A stretch of 64,000 nt of DNA. Source: Bog-159 sp963738375. Lineage in GTDB: Bacteria > Acidobacteriota > Terriglobia > Bryobacterales > Bryobacteraceae. Of this stretch, positions 9,484 through 19,197 are shown piece after piece (positions within the stretch are counted from its first letter, which is position 1; the number at the start of each line of letters is the position of its first letter). The position numbers and the translations under genes were made by a program. Location of the stretch: the NCBI GenBank assembly GCA_963738375.1, contig CAVTWL010000012.1, positions 186,001-250,000 on the forward strand. The letters are read 5' to 3'. Under the pieces are notes generated by a model. The model had not been told where the DNA came from and did not search any database. It saw only the letters and a list, made by a program, of their open reading frames with translations.

Positions 9484-9783
9484 CTACCGCATAATCACAA
9501 ATCCTGTCTCCACGTCATCCCCATTTATCCAGTTCCACACCACCCGCGCGATTCCAAAAGCGTCCGGATGCCGGAAAATCGCGTTCGCCCCCAACGGCAA
9601 CAGTCCATGTCGATGCATCGCCCGGAATCCCGAATCGCTCACGTCCAGCAAGTCCACATCCAGCGAACAGGCCAGCCCACTCTCAAATCGCAGGTGAACT
9701 CTGCCCGTCGCCGACCGCCGCGGCTCACGCCGCCGGTCTGCCGGGTTACCCTTCCCATCGTCCTGTCTCCTGGCGGTCTCCAC
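9484..9783 (-). CDS. PilZ domain protein
   Basis: A 99-residue protein consisting of essentially one PilZ fold: the basic motif DRRREPRR (RxxxR-type c-di-GMP contact) near residue 17-24 and the second motif DVSDSGFRA, followed by beta strands ending in NWINGDDVETGFVIM. PilZ proteins bind cyclic di-GMP or act as adaptors in motility and polysaccharide control. It lies upstream of, and on the same strand as, the NtrC-type regulator, with about 130 bases between, so co-expression is possible but not certain. Confidence 0.8.
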   Translation of the reverse strand: METARRQDDGKGNPADRRREPRRSATGRVHLRFESGLACSLDVDLLDVSDSGFRAMHRHGLLPLGANAIFRHPDAFGIARVVWNWINGDDVETGFVIMR

Positions 9784-9863
9784 CCTATATCCATCGGACG
9801 AAGTGCCGAGGCGCTTTACGCTACCGCGGCCTTGTTTGACATAGCGCTGGCCGGCGAATCAGA

Positions 9864-10601
9864 ATGACCTACATGCAGTACGAAAAAGCCCAAAGCGGCG
9901 CGCCCCGTTCTGCGCATGGTCTTAAGAAGCCCATCCTGGCCGCGGCCGCGATCGGCGCGGCGGCCGGCGTGAAACTCGCGCACCTCGACGGCCGCATCGT
10001 AGGCCGTTTCGCGTTCTTCTCGCTGGACCCAGCCCTGCGCGGCCACCGCGCCTTCCTCCTCCTCTCCATCGCCGGATGGGCACTGTTCAGCCTCTACTGG
10101 GAAGCTGCTGCCAAGAACGCCTCTCAAGCCGCCTCGTCCGAATCGAAAGCCTCCCGTGCCGTCCACGTCTCCCTCGTCAACATCGCCTTCCTCCTCGAAA
10201 TCCTGCCCATCCAAGGCTTCGGCCGTTACCTGCCGGCCTCCCCGCTCATCATGACCGCCGGCCTCTCCATCGAAGCCGCCGGCCTCCTGCTGGCGATCTG
10301 GGCCCGCCGCCACCTCGGACGTAATTGGAGCGGCGAGATCACCATCAAGCTCGAACACCAACTCATCCGCTCCGGACCGTACCGCCTCCTCCGCCATCCC
10401 ATCTATACCGGCCTTCTTGCGATGTATCTCGGCGTCGCGCTTGTCACCGGCGAGTGGCTCGCCCTCCTCGGCTTGGCCGTCGTCGCCTTTGCTTACACGC
10501 GCAAAATCTGTCTCGAAGAAGCCAATCTGCACCTAGCCTTCGGCGACCGTTACGAAGCCTACAAACACGAATCCTGGGCCCTCGTCCCCGGCATTTTCTA
10601 A
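9864..10601 (+). CDS. Isoprenylcysteine carboxyl methyltransferase (ICMT) family membrane protein
   Basis: A 245-residue integral membrane protein with about five hydrophobic segments. The C-terminal third carries the family's cofactor-binding signature: GPYRLLRHPIYTGLLAMYLG followed by EEANLHLAFGDRYEAYKH, which binds S-adenosylmethionine in ICMT and related phospholipid methyltransferases. Bacterial members lack prenylated protein substrates, so the methyl acceptor here is unknown. It stands alone, divergent from the PilZ gene. The family call is secure; the reaction is only known as methyl transfer. Confidence 0.85.
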   Translation: MTYMQYEKAQSGAPRSAHGLKKPILAAAAIGAAAGVKLAHLDGRIVGRFAFFSLDPALRGHRAFLLLSIAGWALFSLYWEAAAKNASQAASSESKASRAVHVSLVNIAFLLEILPIQGFGRYLPASPLIMTAGLSIEAAGLLLAIWARRHLGRNWSGEITIKLEHQLIRSGPYRLLRHPIYTGLLAMYLGVALVTGEWLALLGLAVVAFAYTRKICLEEANLHLAFGDRYEAYKHESWALVPGIF

Positions 10602-10805
10602 TCATCGTGGTCAAACGGCCTGCCCCCCACTGCCGATGGCGCGGCGTTTTATTGCGGGGGTGCCTCGCGATTACCCAAATCCGTTGAGACTCAAGCACCC
10701 ATACGCCTGAAGCAAACTTGCCGAGCGACTCTCCGGGTGTATACTGAGTTGGCTCGACGAAGCCGGGCCAAACAACTCTGGGTAAACGATCGGGAGGCGG
10801 ACCGC

Positions 10806-11517
10806 ATGGGAACGATCTTCAAACGCTCGCCGTTGGCAATTCTTGCTGTCTTCGGGACATTATCGACGGCTCTTGCACAAGCGCCGGTAATCGCGAAGGT
10901 TAGCAAAATCTCTGCCGAACAATATCAGACCATTGTGATTACAGGCAGTGGCTTTGGTACTCACGCGCCCTATACTGGCGACTCCAACTACATCGCCGTG
11001 TCGGATCTGACAGCCAATCCCGGTTGGCAGGCCGGCTACAGCTTTTATAACGACACGGTTACCCTCATCGTCGAGAAATGGTCGGACTCGAAAATCGTAT
11101 TGGGCGGATTCTCCGGCGGCTGGGGAGAGTTTAATTGGATACTCACCGTCGGCGATTCCGTCCAGATTCAAGTGTGGAACGCTCAGTCGGGGAGCGGACC
11201 GGCCGAGATCACTACCACCGTCGTGAAGGAACCCACGACGACTATCCCTTTCCTCCGCCCCCAACCCTTCCACCCCCGGTGAGGCCGTGACCTTTACCGC
11301 CGTAGTCGATTCTACGGCCGGCGCGCCGCCGGACGGAGAGACGATCCTCTTCCTGAACGGCAACACCGTAATCGGAAAGGGATCGTTGAGCGGCGGATCG
11401 GCCGCTTTGGTCATCTCAACGCTAAAAGTGGGGACAACGTCTGTGACCGCTGAGTATCGCGGCGACTCCGTTTTCGCCGCCTCCAAGTCCGCGCCCGTCG
11501 AGCAAGTGGTCAACTGA
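10806..11517 (+). pseudogene. Secreted IPT/TIG plus Ig-like repeat protein, split by a frameshift
   Basis: Start at the ATG at 10806, behind a strong ribosome site (GGGAGG). A signal peptide ends at ALAQA; residues 28-150 resemble an IPT/TIG domain (APVIAKVSKISAEQYQTIVI, GSGFGTHAP). The first frame stops at 11282, but near 11241-11250 another frame reads LSSAPNPSTPGEAVTFTA and continues to 11517 as a bacterial Ig-like domain (ILFLNGNTVIGKGSLSGG, VTAEYRGDSVFAAS). One single-base indel joins them into a protein of about 236 residues. It is a secreted surface or matrix protein; whether the indel is real or a sequencing error cannot be told here. Confidence 0.7.
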
Positions 11518-11984
11518 CGCATGGCCGTCTGGTCCACCGTCGCCCGCCCGAGCAACCAGGCCCTGGATGTCTGCGCCGCCGTCTCTTGAGGACTCGCGCG
11601 AATCAGGCCGCTCAGCGCCGCCTACACTTTGTCGCGGCGCGCGGAAAGTCGCGTCCTTTGCGCTGATGTGCGCCTCGCAACGGCCGCGATGGACCCTGGT
11701 CGGCGCCATGCGGCCACCCTCCCGCCGGTCGATCGCCGCGGCCCCAGACCCGCACGGGCCGCCCGGTCGCCGGAACGCCCAGAAATACCTCCTTGTGGGT
11801 GCCTGCCTGGCATCCAATGGGCGCAGCCCCAGGGTCTCCCCGCACGCCGAGTATCCAGCTTGGCACAGTAAAATAATAGTCTCCGCTCTCCTGTCGATCC
11901 GGCCGCACCCCCGTTCGACCTACCTGCGGAGAGCCGCTACGAAAGCAATCCAACGGCGCTCTTAAACTAAAGGAGATTTTCCCA
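11518..11984. other. No gene recognised (467 bases)
   Basis: Open frames occur on both strands, but they are Arg/Ala/Pro-rich high-GC shadows without family features. A ribosome site for the next gene (AAGGAG) lies at the right end. No RNA gene or clear repeat seen. Confidence 0.5.
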
Positions 11985-12416
11985 ATGCGATTCATGGTCA
12001 TCGTCAAAGCCACCCCAGAGTCGGAAAAAGAAGGCGCACTGCCCGATCCCCAGATCTTGCTCGAAATGGGCAAGTACAACGAAGAGCTGGTGAAGGCCGG
12101 CGTTCTGCTCGCCCTCGATGGCCTCCATCCAAGCTCCAAAGGCGCACGCGTCAAATTCTCCGGCAAGTCCCGTACCGTCATCGACGGCCCCTTCACCGAA
12201 ACTAGGGAACTCATCGCCGGTTTCTCCATCTTGCAAGTCAAATCCCTCCAAGAGGCCATCGACTGGGTCAAGCGTGGCCCCGCCTGCAGCCCCGGCGACT
12301 ACGAAGTCGAGATCCGCCAGATCTTTGAGATGGAAGATCTCGCCCCCGTCCTCTCCGAAGAGCAGATCCGGCACAAGGTGGAACGTCGCGCCCAACTGCC
12401 CAATCAGACATCCTGA
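11985..12416 (+). CDS. YciI/DGPF-domain protein
   Basis: A 143-residue cytoplasmic protein of the YCII-related (DGPF) family: N-terminal MRFMVIVKATPESE, then a ferredoxin-like fold with the name-giving DGPF motif (VIDGPFTETRELIAGF) and the C-terminal strand DYEVEIRQIFEMED. A strong AAGGAG sits 8 bases upstream of the ATG. The family is related to YciI dehydratase/hydrolase-like proteins but DGPF members have no proven reaction; many are encoded beside ECF sigma factors, as is the second copy at 17887-18252. This copy stands alone. Confidence 0.88.
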   Translation: MRFMVIVKATPESEKEGALPDPQILLEMGKYNEELVKAGVLLALDGLHPSSKGARVKFSGKSRTVIDGPFTETRELIAGFSILQVKSLQEAIDWVKRGPACSPGDYEVEIRQIFEMEDLAPVLSEEQIRHKVERRAQLPNQTS

Positions 12417-12683
12417 ATCGCGCCGGTACTGAGCAGCGCGCGCAAGCCTCCCCCCGCGTTTTTTCTACAAACCCGTTCGAAATGCCGCGGCATGCATTCG
12501 AAGCTTCCAGCCCGCCTCGCCGCCCGGCTGGGAGCTTTCATCTGCGTTGGTCCGCTTTCATCGGGTGCGGACGATTCTCTCCGGCGACACGATGAGGCTC
12601 CTCCGGTTACAATAAGTGGAAGCCTGAGCCGCCTCTCCTTCCGCCGAGGTAGCCGCGGCTTGATCCCCGAGTTGGAGGTACCC

Positions 12684-15600
12684 ATGAGCCGCCCGATTGT
12701 AGCCCGGTCGCTATGTCTGTTTCTCGCTGTCGCGGCCTCCGCGCTTGCATCCACCGTCGAACTTGTGGGCCCGCCGCTCAGTTTCGAGGCCAACTACGGC
12801 CAGGCTGACCCCCGCGTCAAGTTCCTCGCCCGCAACGACGGATACGCGCTGTTCTTGACCGCCGACACCGCCCTGTTCCGCACCCGCTCATCCGCGGCCG
12901 TCAGCATGAAACTCGCCGGCGCGAACCCCGCCGCCCCAGTCTCCGGCGACGCCAAACTTCCGGGCACGGCGAATTATTACCTGGGCAACGACCCCGCCCA
13001 ATGGACCACCGGCGCTCCCACCTTCGCAAAAGTTCGCTACCAGCAAATCTACCCGGGCGTCGATCTCGTCTTCTACGGCGCCGGCAACAATACCGCTCAC
13101 CAACTGGAATACGACTTCCTGGTCGCCCCCGGCGCCGATCCCGCCCGAATCGCCCTTGACTTCGCCGGCGCGCAGCCGAAGCTCATGCCCGATGGCAGCC
13201 TGTCCCTCACCCTCGATGGCCCGCCGCTTACCTTGGGCCGCCCGATCGTCTATCAAACCATCGCCGGCCGCCGGCAGAGCGTCGCCTGTGATTTCCGCCT
13301 TACCGGAAACCGCGCACAATTCGTGCTAGGAAATTACAACCATGCCCTCCCGCTGGTCATCGATCCGGTGCTGACTTATCTCACTTACCTCGGCGGCACT
13401 AACATGGACCAGGTTGGTTTCACTTCTTATGGCGGCAATCCTACCCAGGGAGTGGCCGTCGATTCATCCGGCAACGTGTATGTGACCGGATACACCCAAT
13501 CCACCGATTTTCCCGTGCTCAACGCCATCCAGGCCGCTAATACTTCGAACGGCAACACCGGCTTCGTCAGTAAGTTGAACGCGGCCGGCTCCGAGCTGAT
13601 CTACTCCACTTACATTGGGGGTAGCGTCTTCGGGGACGCCACGGGGACCTTACCCTACGCCATCGCCGTGGACGCGTCCGGCAACGCCTACATCACCGGA
13701 TTTACCAATTCGCCCAAATTTCCCGCGACTCCGGGCGCCTACCAGACCGTCTGCGGAGTTCTGGGCACCAACGGACTGAGCAACTGTCCGGGCGCACAAA
13801 GCGCCTTCGTCACCAAATTCAGCCCCACCGGCGCCCTGGTGTATTCCACCTTCCTGGGGCACAGCGATGAAGTCGGAATTTCAATCGCCGTCGACGCCCA
13901 CGGCCAGGCCTATGTCGCCGGAGATGCCGGCGACCAATGCGGCATTAGCACTCCCATTACATGCTTCCCGACCACGCCCAACGCGGTCCTGCCGGGATCC
14001 ACTTTTAACGTCGGCGTCAATACCAGCAACTCCAATCAGGGCTCGGGCTTCATCTCTGTGTTCGATGCCGCCGGCGCCAACTTGCTGTACTCCAGTTTGT
14101 TCGGCGGCAATGGCGATCAGGCGGCCGGCAACGGCCACCCCACCTATGCCTCCGGTGTGGCCGTCGATCCGTCCGGTTTCTTCTATCTCGCCGGTACCAC
14201 CGGCAGCAACCAAATACCGGTAACTTCTGGCGCCTTTCAAACCACTTACTACGGCAATGACACTCCTGGCTTTTCAACGGCCACCCGCGGGTACGTCGCC
14301 AAATTCAACCCGGTCAGTTCCGGCGCATCCTTGTATTACACCACTTACCTCGGCGGGACCGACCCGACGCAGAATGCCTATGCGGACTATGTTTCCGGGA
14401 TTGCAGTCGACGCGTCCGGCAACGCCTATATCACCGGTAACGCCTCTTACGATTTTCCCGCTACCGCCGGGTCCGCCGACTCCACCCCCTGCCCCTCCGA
14501 CAGCGATTGCTTGAACCGCGGTTTTCTGGCCAAGCTCAATCCCGCCGGAAGCGCGCTCGTATGGGCCACCTTTGTGGGCAACCAAATGAGGCCGGACCTG
14601 AGCGCCACCGACACCATCAGCCCCCCGCAGGTCGACGCCCATGGCAACGTGTATATCGGCGGCATGGCCGGCACCGGCCTCGAGTATCCCCTCGTGAATC
14701 CTCTGCAGCCCGAGAGTGAGTTCGGCGGCACCTACGCTACTATGTTCGATCCCACCGGCAGTACCATCCTGTTTTCCACCGTCCTGTACAACCCGGCGGC
14801 AAACGGCGGCATATTCAACAGCGGCGTAGCCGTTGATGCCTCCTCTAACCTGTACGTGGCGGGCTACACCTCCTCCACCGGTCTCCCCACCACCGCCGGC
14901 GCTTACCAACCCGCCGTGAAAGGCAATACCGACGCCTTCATCGCCAAGATCCAAACCAACGCGCCTCTGCCGGCCATCGCACCCAGCGGCGTCGTGAGCG
15001 GTGCGAGTTTTCAGACCGGCATCGTACCCAACTCCTGGGTCACGATTTATGGCACCAACCTTTCCACCGTTACCGATTTCTGGACCATCGACAACGGCCA
15101 GTTCCCCACTCAGTTGGACGGTGTGTCCGTATCCATCGGCGGCCAGCCCGCCTATGTGGAGTTTGTCAGTCCCGGCCAGATCAACGTGCTCGCGCCTAAC
15201 ATCGCCGCCGGACCGGTGCAGGTGACCGTTACCAACAGCATGGGTACGAGTCAGTCTGCCTCGGCAACGGCGGCCCTCGACGGACCCGCCTTTTTCCTCT
15301 GGGATTATACCTACGCCGTGGCGACTTACACGAACTATTCCTACGCCGCCAAGAACGGCGCGATCGGTGGTGTTACAACCGTGCCGGCGGCCCCGGGCGA
15401 TGTGCTCATTCTCTGGGGCACCGGTTTCGGCCCCACCAATCCCGCCGCCAAGCCCGGCCAGGAAGTGCCTTCGTCCGGACTGTATTCCACCGTCAACCCG
15501 GTCACGGTGAAAATCGGAGGCATTGATGCCACCGTCTACGGCTCAGTCCTTTCGCCCGGATTTGCCGGACTATACCAGATCGCGGTCCAGGTCCCTACCT

Positions 15601-15686
15601 CGGCGCCTGACGGCGACCTGCCAATCGTCGCCACCGTAAACGGAGTATCGTCGCCTGCTACGACATTACTGACAGTCCAGCAGTAG
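12684..15686 (+). CDS. Secreted SBBP-repeat beta-propeller protein with Solibacter-type C-terminal domain
   Basis: A 1000-residue exported protein. The ATG at 12684 is chosen because it follows GGAGG (12673-12677) and starts a signal peptide (SLCLFLAVAASALAS). The N-terminal domain (FEANYGQADPRVKFLARN, FHGAG-like GVDLVFYG) is the DUF7948-type module usually found before SBBP repeats. At least six SBBP units follow (pattern YSTYIGGS...AVDASGNAYITGFT), forming a beta-propeller. The last 240 residues (PSGVVSGASFQTGIVPNSW, VTIYGTNLS) match the TIGR03437 C-terminal domain that is greatly expanded in Solibacter. Likely function is extracellular binding; no catalytic motif seen. The family is the strongest taxonomic clue in the window. 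Confidence 0.92.
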   Translation: MSRPIVARSLCLFLAVAASALASTVELVGPPLSFEANYGQADPRVKFLARNDGYALFLTADTALFRTRSSAAVSMKLAGANPAAPVSGDAKLPGTANYYLGNDPAQWTTGAPTFAKVRYQQIYPGVDLVFYGAGNNTAHQLEYDFLVAPGADPARIALDFAGAQPKLMPDGSLSLTLDGPPLTLGRPIVYQTIAGRRQSVACDFRLTGNRAQFVLGNYNHALPLVIDPVLTYLTYLGGTNMDQVGFTSYGGNPTQGVAVDSSGNVYVTGYTQSTDFPVLNAIQAANTSNGNTGFVSKLNAAGSELIYSTYIGGSVFGDATGTLPYAIAVDASGNAYITGFTNSPKFPATPGAYQTVCGVLGTNGLSNCPGAQSAFVTKFSPTGALVYSTFLGHSDEVGISIAVDAHGQAYVAGDAGDQCGISTPITCFPTTPNAVLPGSTFNVGVNTSNSNQGSGFISVFDAAGANLLYSSLFGGNGDQAAGNGHPTYASGVAVDPSGFFYLAGTTGSNQIPVTSGAFQTTYYGNDTPGFSTATRGYVAKFNPVSSGASLYYTTYLGGTDPTQNAYADYVSGIAVDASGNAYITGNASYDFPATAGSADSTPCPSDSDCLNRGFLAKLNPAGSALVWATFVGNQMRPDLSATDTISPPQVDAHGNVYIGGMAGTGLEYPLVNPLQPESEFGGTYATMFDPTGSTILFSTVLYNPAANGGIFNSGVAVDASSNLYVAGYTSSTGLPTTAGAYQPAVKGNTDAFIAKIQTNAPLPAIAPSGVVSGASFQTGIVPNSWVTIYGTNLSTVTDFWTIDNGQFPTQLDGVSVSIGGQPAYVEFVSPGQINVLAPNIAAGPVQVTVTNSMGTSQSASATAALDGPAFFLWDYTYAVATYTNYSYAAKNGAIGGVTTVPAAPGDVLILWGTGFGPTNPAAKPGQEVPSSGLYSTVNPVTVKIGGIDATVYGSVLSPGFAGLYQIAVQVPTSAPDGDLPIVATVNGVSSPATTLLTVQQ

Positions 15687-15879
15687 CCGGCGACGTTTGA
15701 CTGCTTCTCTCATCACCGCCAGCGGCGCTGGGCCAGTCGTAGCGTACGCCGGTACCTGTGACCGAGACCGTCTTCCGGAGCATGCCAGGCACCCGCTTGA
15801 GAGCCACGACAGATAGGAAACGGGCCGAGTCCACCAGTGGGCGTGAGCAACTCTACGCCAGGGTGAGAAAAGCCCCCTG

Positions 15880-17118
15880 CTAGCCTCCCAACTCCCCCAA
15901 CCGCCCCTCCAAAAACCGTCGCGCCGCCCCCGTCCGCGCCAGCCGCAGCCCCTCCCCATACGCCGCCCGCGCCTCCTCCACCCGCCCCAACCGCCGGCAC
16001 AGTGCCCCCCGCGCCGAATGCGCCAGATGATATTCCCGCAATTCCCCCCGCGCCAGAATCCCGTCGATCAAGGCCAGCCCCTCTTCCGCCCCATCTCGCA
16101 TCGCCACCGCTACCGCCCGATTCAGTTCCACCACCGGCGACGGGCTCACCCGCAGCAGTAAATCGTACCATCCGCAAATCTGCCGCCAGTCCGTCTCCGC
16201 CGCCGTCCGCGCCTCCGCGTGCATCGCCGCGATCGCCGCCTGCACCGTATACGGACCGAACCGCCGTGTGTCGAGCGCCCGCTCCACCAGCGCCAGCCCT
16301 TCTCCAATCAACGCCCGGTCCCACCGCCCCCGGTCCTGGTCCTCCAGCAGCACCACTTCCCCGTCCGCCGTCGTGCGCGCCTCCCGCCGCGATTCCTGCA
16401 GCAGCATCAGCCCCAGCAGCCCCATCGCTTCCGCATCCGGCAGCAACTCCACCACCAGCCGCCCCAGCCGGATCGCCTCCGCCGATACATCCGCCCGCAC
16501 CAGCTCCGCCCCCGAACTCGCCGCGTAACCCTCCGTGAAGATCACGTAGATCACCTGCAAAACGGTGTCCAGCCGCTCCGCCAGTTCGCCCGCCCCCGGC
16601 GTCTCGTAAGGAATCCCGGCCTCCCGGATCTTCGCCTTGGCCCGCACGATCCGTTTGGCGACCGCCGGCGCCGACGTCAGAAACGCGCGCGCCACCTCTT
16701 CCGTCGTCAACCCGCAAACTTCGCGCAGCGTCAATGCCGCCCGCGCGTCCGCCGCCAGAGCCGGATGGCAGCACGTGAAAATCAGACGCAGCCGGTCGTC
16801 CTGCACCGCATCCGTTTCCACCTCTGCCCCATTCGCTGCCGTGGTTTCCATCCGCCTCGCGATCTCCTCCAGCGACCGGTCATGCACCGCCCGACGCCGC
16901 ATCGCGTCGATGGCGCGAAACCGTCCCGCAGAAATCAGCCAAGCCCGCGGATTCGCGGGCACGCCCTCCCGCGGCCATCGCTCCATCGCCGCCGCGAAGG
17001 CTTCGTGCAGCGCTTCTTCCGCCGTCTCGAAATCCCCCAGCAACCGGATCAGCGTCGCCAGAATCCGCCGCGACTCCTCGCGGTACACCCGCTCCAGAGT
17101 CTCCCGAGCGTCAGTCAC
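15880..17118 (-). CDS. ECF-type sigma factor with C-terminal TPR-like extension (ECF42-like, DUF6596)
   Basis: A 412-residue sigma factor. Region 2 begins with LERVYREESRRILATLIRLL, continues into FETAEEALHEAFAAAMERWP and ends in WLISAGRFRAIDAMRRR; region 4 is LTLREVCGLTTEEVARAFL. A long C-terminal domain (RLVVELLPDAEAMGLLGLML, VELNRAVAVAMRDGAEEGLA) is the hallmark of the ECF42 group, where it is needed for activity. The GTG start at 17118 overlaps the DUF899 stop (GTGACTGA), so the genes are translationally coupled. No anti-sigma gene is present, as usual for this group. It probably drives its own DGPF operon (inference). Confidence 0.92.
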   Translation of the reverse strand: MTDARETLERVYREESRRILATLIRLLGDFETAEEALHEAFAAAMERWPREGVPANPRAWLISAGRFRAIDAMRRRAVHDRSLEEIARRMETTAANGAEVETDAVQDDRLRLIFTCCHPALAADARAALTLREVCGLTTEEVARAFLTSAPAVAKRIVRAKAKIREAGIPYETPGAGELAERLDTVLQVIYVIFTEGYAASSGAELVRADVSAEAIRLGRLVVELLPDAEAMGLLGLMLLQESRREARTTADGEVVLLEDQDRGRWDRALIGEGLALVERALDTRRFGPYTVQAAIAAMHAEARTAAETDWRQICGWYDLLLRVSPSPVVELNRAVAVAMRDGAEEGLALIDGILARGELREYHLAHSARGALCRRLGRVEEARAAYGEGLRLARTGAARRFLEGRLGELGG

Positions 17119-17887
17119 GCTCTCCGCACCCGCACCCCGGTGTCTCCGCCACGAATCGCCCGCCCGCATTCACGAAGCCGGCTGCATCGTACCGGTCGTG
17201 ATGCCTCACCCAATCCCCCAAATTAAAATGCGGACCCGTTTCGTTCCTCCCCAACGGCGTCAGGTCCAGGTACATATAGGTCGTGTCCACCAGTTCGTCG
17301 CCGCGCCCGAACGTCGAGTACGTGTGATACACCGCCCCGTCCCCGTCCCGGTAAAATACGCTGATCCCCGATCCTTCCTCAATCAAAAACGGCTGCTTCG
17401 AATAGTTGTAATCGACGCTCCCCGCCGCCGCTTCTTCGGCCGTGAACGAAACATGGAAGTCGTAATTGAAATCGCTCCCGTATGACGACACCCACCGGAA
17501 TCGCCAGCCCATGCGCTCGCGGAATGGTGCGATCTCGGCCAGCGGCGCCCGCGACACCGTCACCAGCGTCACATCGTGCGCCTCCAGGTGTGCCAGCGCC
17601 CCGTCCACGTGGTCCGACTTGAACGAGCAGCCCACGCAGCCTTCCTTCCATCCCGGCCCGAACATAAAATGTTGCACGATCAACTGGCTGCGCCCGTCGA
17701 ACAACTCCGCCAGCGTGCGCTTCCCCTCGGCGGTGTCGAAAACGTACTCCTTTTCCACTTTCACCCAAGGCAATGCCCGCCGCGCCGCATCCACCGCGTC
17801 CCGCGCGCGCGTCAGTTCTTTCTCCCGCGCCAAAAACTCTCGCCGCGCCGCGAGCCATTCCCCGGCCGAAACGACTTTGTTGTCCAT
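17111..17887 (-). CDS. DUF899 family thioredoxin-like protein
   Basis: A 258-residue DUF899 protein. Visible landmarks are WLAARREFLAREKELTRARD, LPWVKVEKEYVFD and GCVGCSFKSDHVDGALAHL, where the C-x2-C sits at the position of a thioredoxin active site, then WVSSYGSDFNYDFHVSF and VYHTYSTFGRGDE. The ATG at 17887 overlaps the upstream YciI stop (TGATG); a GTG three bases earlier is an alternative. The family is annotated as thioredoxin-like with unknown substrate. It is the middle gene of the YciI-DUF899-sigma operon, so it may be part of the response that the sigma factor controls. Confidence 0.9.
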   Translation of the reverse strand: MDNKVVSAGEWLAARREFLAREKELTRARDAVDAARRALPWVKVEKEYVFDTAEGKRTLAELFDGRSQLIVQHFMFGPGWKEGCVGCSFKSDHVDGALAHLEAHDVTLVTVSRAPLAEIAPFRERMGWRFRWVSSYGSDFNYDFHVSFTAEEAAAGSVDYNYSKQPFLIEEGSGISVFYRDGDGAVYHTYSTFGRGDELVDTTYMYLDLTPLGRNETGPHFNLGDWVRHHDRYDAAGFVNAGGRFVAETPGCGCGERD

Positions 17888-18252
17888 CACGCCTTCCCTC
17901 CCGCCCTCAACTCCTTCACCGGCCGCACTTCAATGCACCCCAATAACATGGCCGGAATCTTCGAAGCGGCCTGGATAGCCTCGTTCAAATCCCGCGCTTC
18001 GATTAGAATGAACCCGCCCAACTGCTCGTTGGTCTCGGCGAACGGCCCATCCGTAATCGACACCTTGCCGTTGCGCACGCGCAGTGTAGTCGCCGTCTCC
18101 ACCGATTCCAGCGCCTGCGCCGCGATGAAGTGGCCCTTCCTCCGAAGCTCTCCATCGTACGCCATGCTCCGCGCATCCAGATCCAGGCTTTCCTTCTCCG
18201 ACAGCGCCGCCAACTTTTTTCCCTCTACATAAACCGAACAAAGATACTTCAT
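17887..18252 (-). CDS. YciI/DGPF-domain protein linked to ECF sigma
   Basis: A 121-residue DGPF protein (KYLCSVYVEGKKLAAL at the N-terminus, SITDGPFAETNEQLGGFI motif, C-terminal IPAMLLGCIEVRPVKEL). The ATG at 18252 is preferred, with the ribosome site AGGAGG about 5 bases upstream. It is first in an operon with DUF899 and the ECF42-like sigma factor, all joined by overlapping start/stop codons. Known ECF42 operons nearly always carry one or more DGPF genes, which are proposed targets of the sigma factor. Biochemical role unknown. Confidence 0.9.
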   Translation of the reverse strand: MKYLCSVYVEGKKLAALSEKESLDLDARSMAYDGELRRKGHFIAAQALESVETATTLRVRNGKVSITDGPFAETNEQLGGFILIEARDLNEAIQAASKIPAMLLGCIEVRPVKELRAGGKA

Positions 18253-18554
18253 CGCGTCCTCCTGCAATATAGTCGATCACAACCCGCTGCGTTGGACATT
18301 ATGGCTAAAGGGGCACCCATCCAACCATTGCTGGGAGCGGGCCGCACTCGTCGCCTGTCAGGCGGCACAGTCCTGGCCTATTATGCGGCAATGAATGACC
18401 GGCTGCTACCAGCGTTGCGGTAGCCTTGGTGGCGCTGTCGCTCCAAGGACCTCACCCGTCGCAACATTGCTTCCCAAGATAGCTGACCAGCTTGCCAGAA
18501 CCACTACACTTCGATTAAGGTCGATGAGCATCAGTGAGGTCTAGGACAACCACG
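18253..18554. other. No gene recognised (302 bases)
   Basis: Leader region of the YciI operon on the left and upstream region of the antitoxin pseudogene on the right. No convincing coding frame, RNA gene or hairpin seen. Confidence 0.5.
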
Positions 18555-18829
18555 GTGACTCGCATACCGATAACCGAACCTCGCATCGATCTCGGTGCCG
18601 TCGTCAACCGTGTCCGTCCGAATGGCGAATATTCATCCTGGAAAAGGATGGCATCCCCATCGTGGGCACCATGGGCGCCGGTGAGCTTGAGGACTACCTC
18701 GAACTCCGGGACCCCAACGTCCGGCGCATCCTTAACCAGAGCGCCCGGGATGTCCGCGCTCGCTCGATGCTCCTCGCCGAACACACCAGGACCGGCCATT
18801 GTAAGAAAACGAAACGCCGCGCTTCATGA
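18555..18829 (+). pseudogene. Phd/YefM-like antitoxin, frameshifted and without a toxin
   Basis: From the GTG at 18555 the frame reads TRIPITEPRIDLGAVVNRV then GEY; one missing base near 18632 shifts the rest (ILEKDGIPIVGTMGAGELED, YLELRDPNVRRILNQSARDV) into the next frame, which ends at 18829. Together these make a full antitoxin of about 91 residues of the Phd/YefM type, whose N-terminal half folds with DNA and C-terminal half neutralises a toxin. No toxin gene follows: the next frame dies after about 20 codons. The indel could be a sequencing error, but the missing toxin suggests a solitary relic. Confidence 0.75.
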
Positions 18830-19197
18830 CCCGGAATCTTTTTCGGTCCATACCACCACTGCCTTTGACTGCGAATTCAGGAAGTTAGCCAAACATAACT
18901 GCGACCTCATCAACCCCTAGCCGGAACACCCTCGTCATCCCTGGGAACGACCCGTACAACCGAAGCCACGGGCACAATATAAAAACTTGAAGGTGTGTGT
19001 AGCTTCTGGCGGCTAACTTCACCCTCGCCGCCAGCGGCTCGAGGCGCGAGGACAGTGATCAGAAATCTGGTTGACACATCTCCCCGAACTTTCTTCCCCT
19101 TTATCTCCATCGCCTTGCCCACTCCGTACCCGCTCGCGCTCCCTCCCTCTCGGTTACCGTTTAACTGGAGGATCGGCTGAATCTAGCCCCCGCAAAT
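18830..19197. other. No gene recognised (368 bases)
   Basis: No coherent coding frame. A TTGACA occurs near 19070 without a matching -10 at normal spacing. Nothing else supported. Confidence 0.45.

Noticed and set aside
13400..14950. Repeated sequence that could be taken for a DNA repeat array or CRISPR
   Set aside because: The repeats are degenerate, codon-phased and encode SBBP propeller units; no constant direct repeat with spacers exists here or elsewhere in the window.
15713..16774. Long minus-strand open frame rich in Gly and Ala inside the ECF sigma gene
   Set aside because: Composition is that of a high-GC shadow; the sigma factor in the other frame has full domain content.
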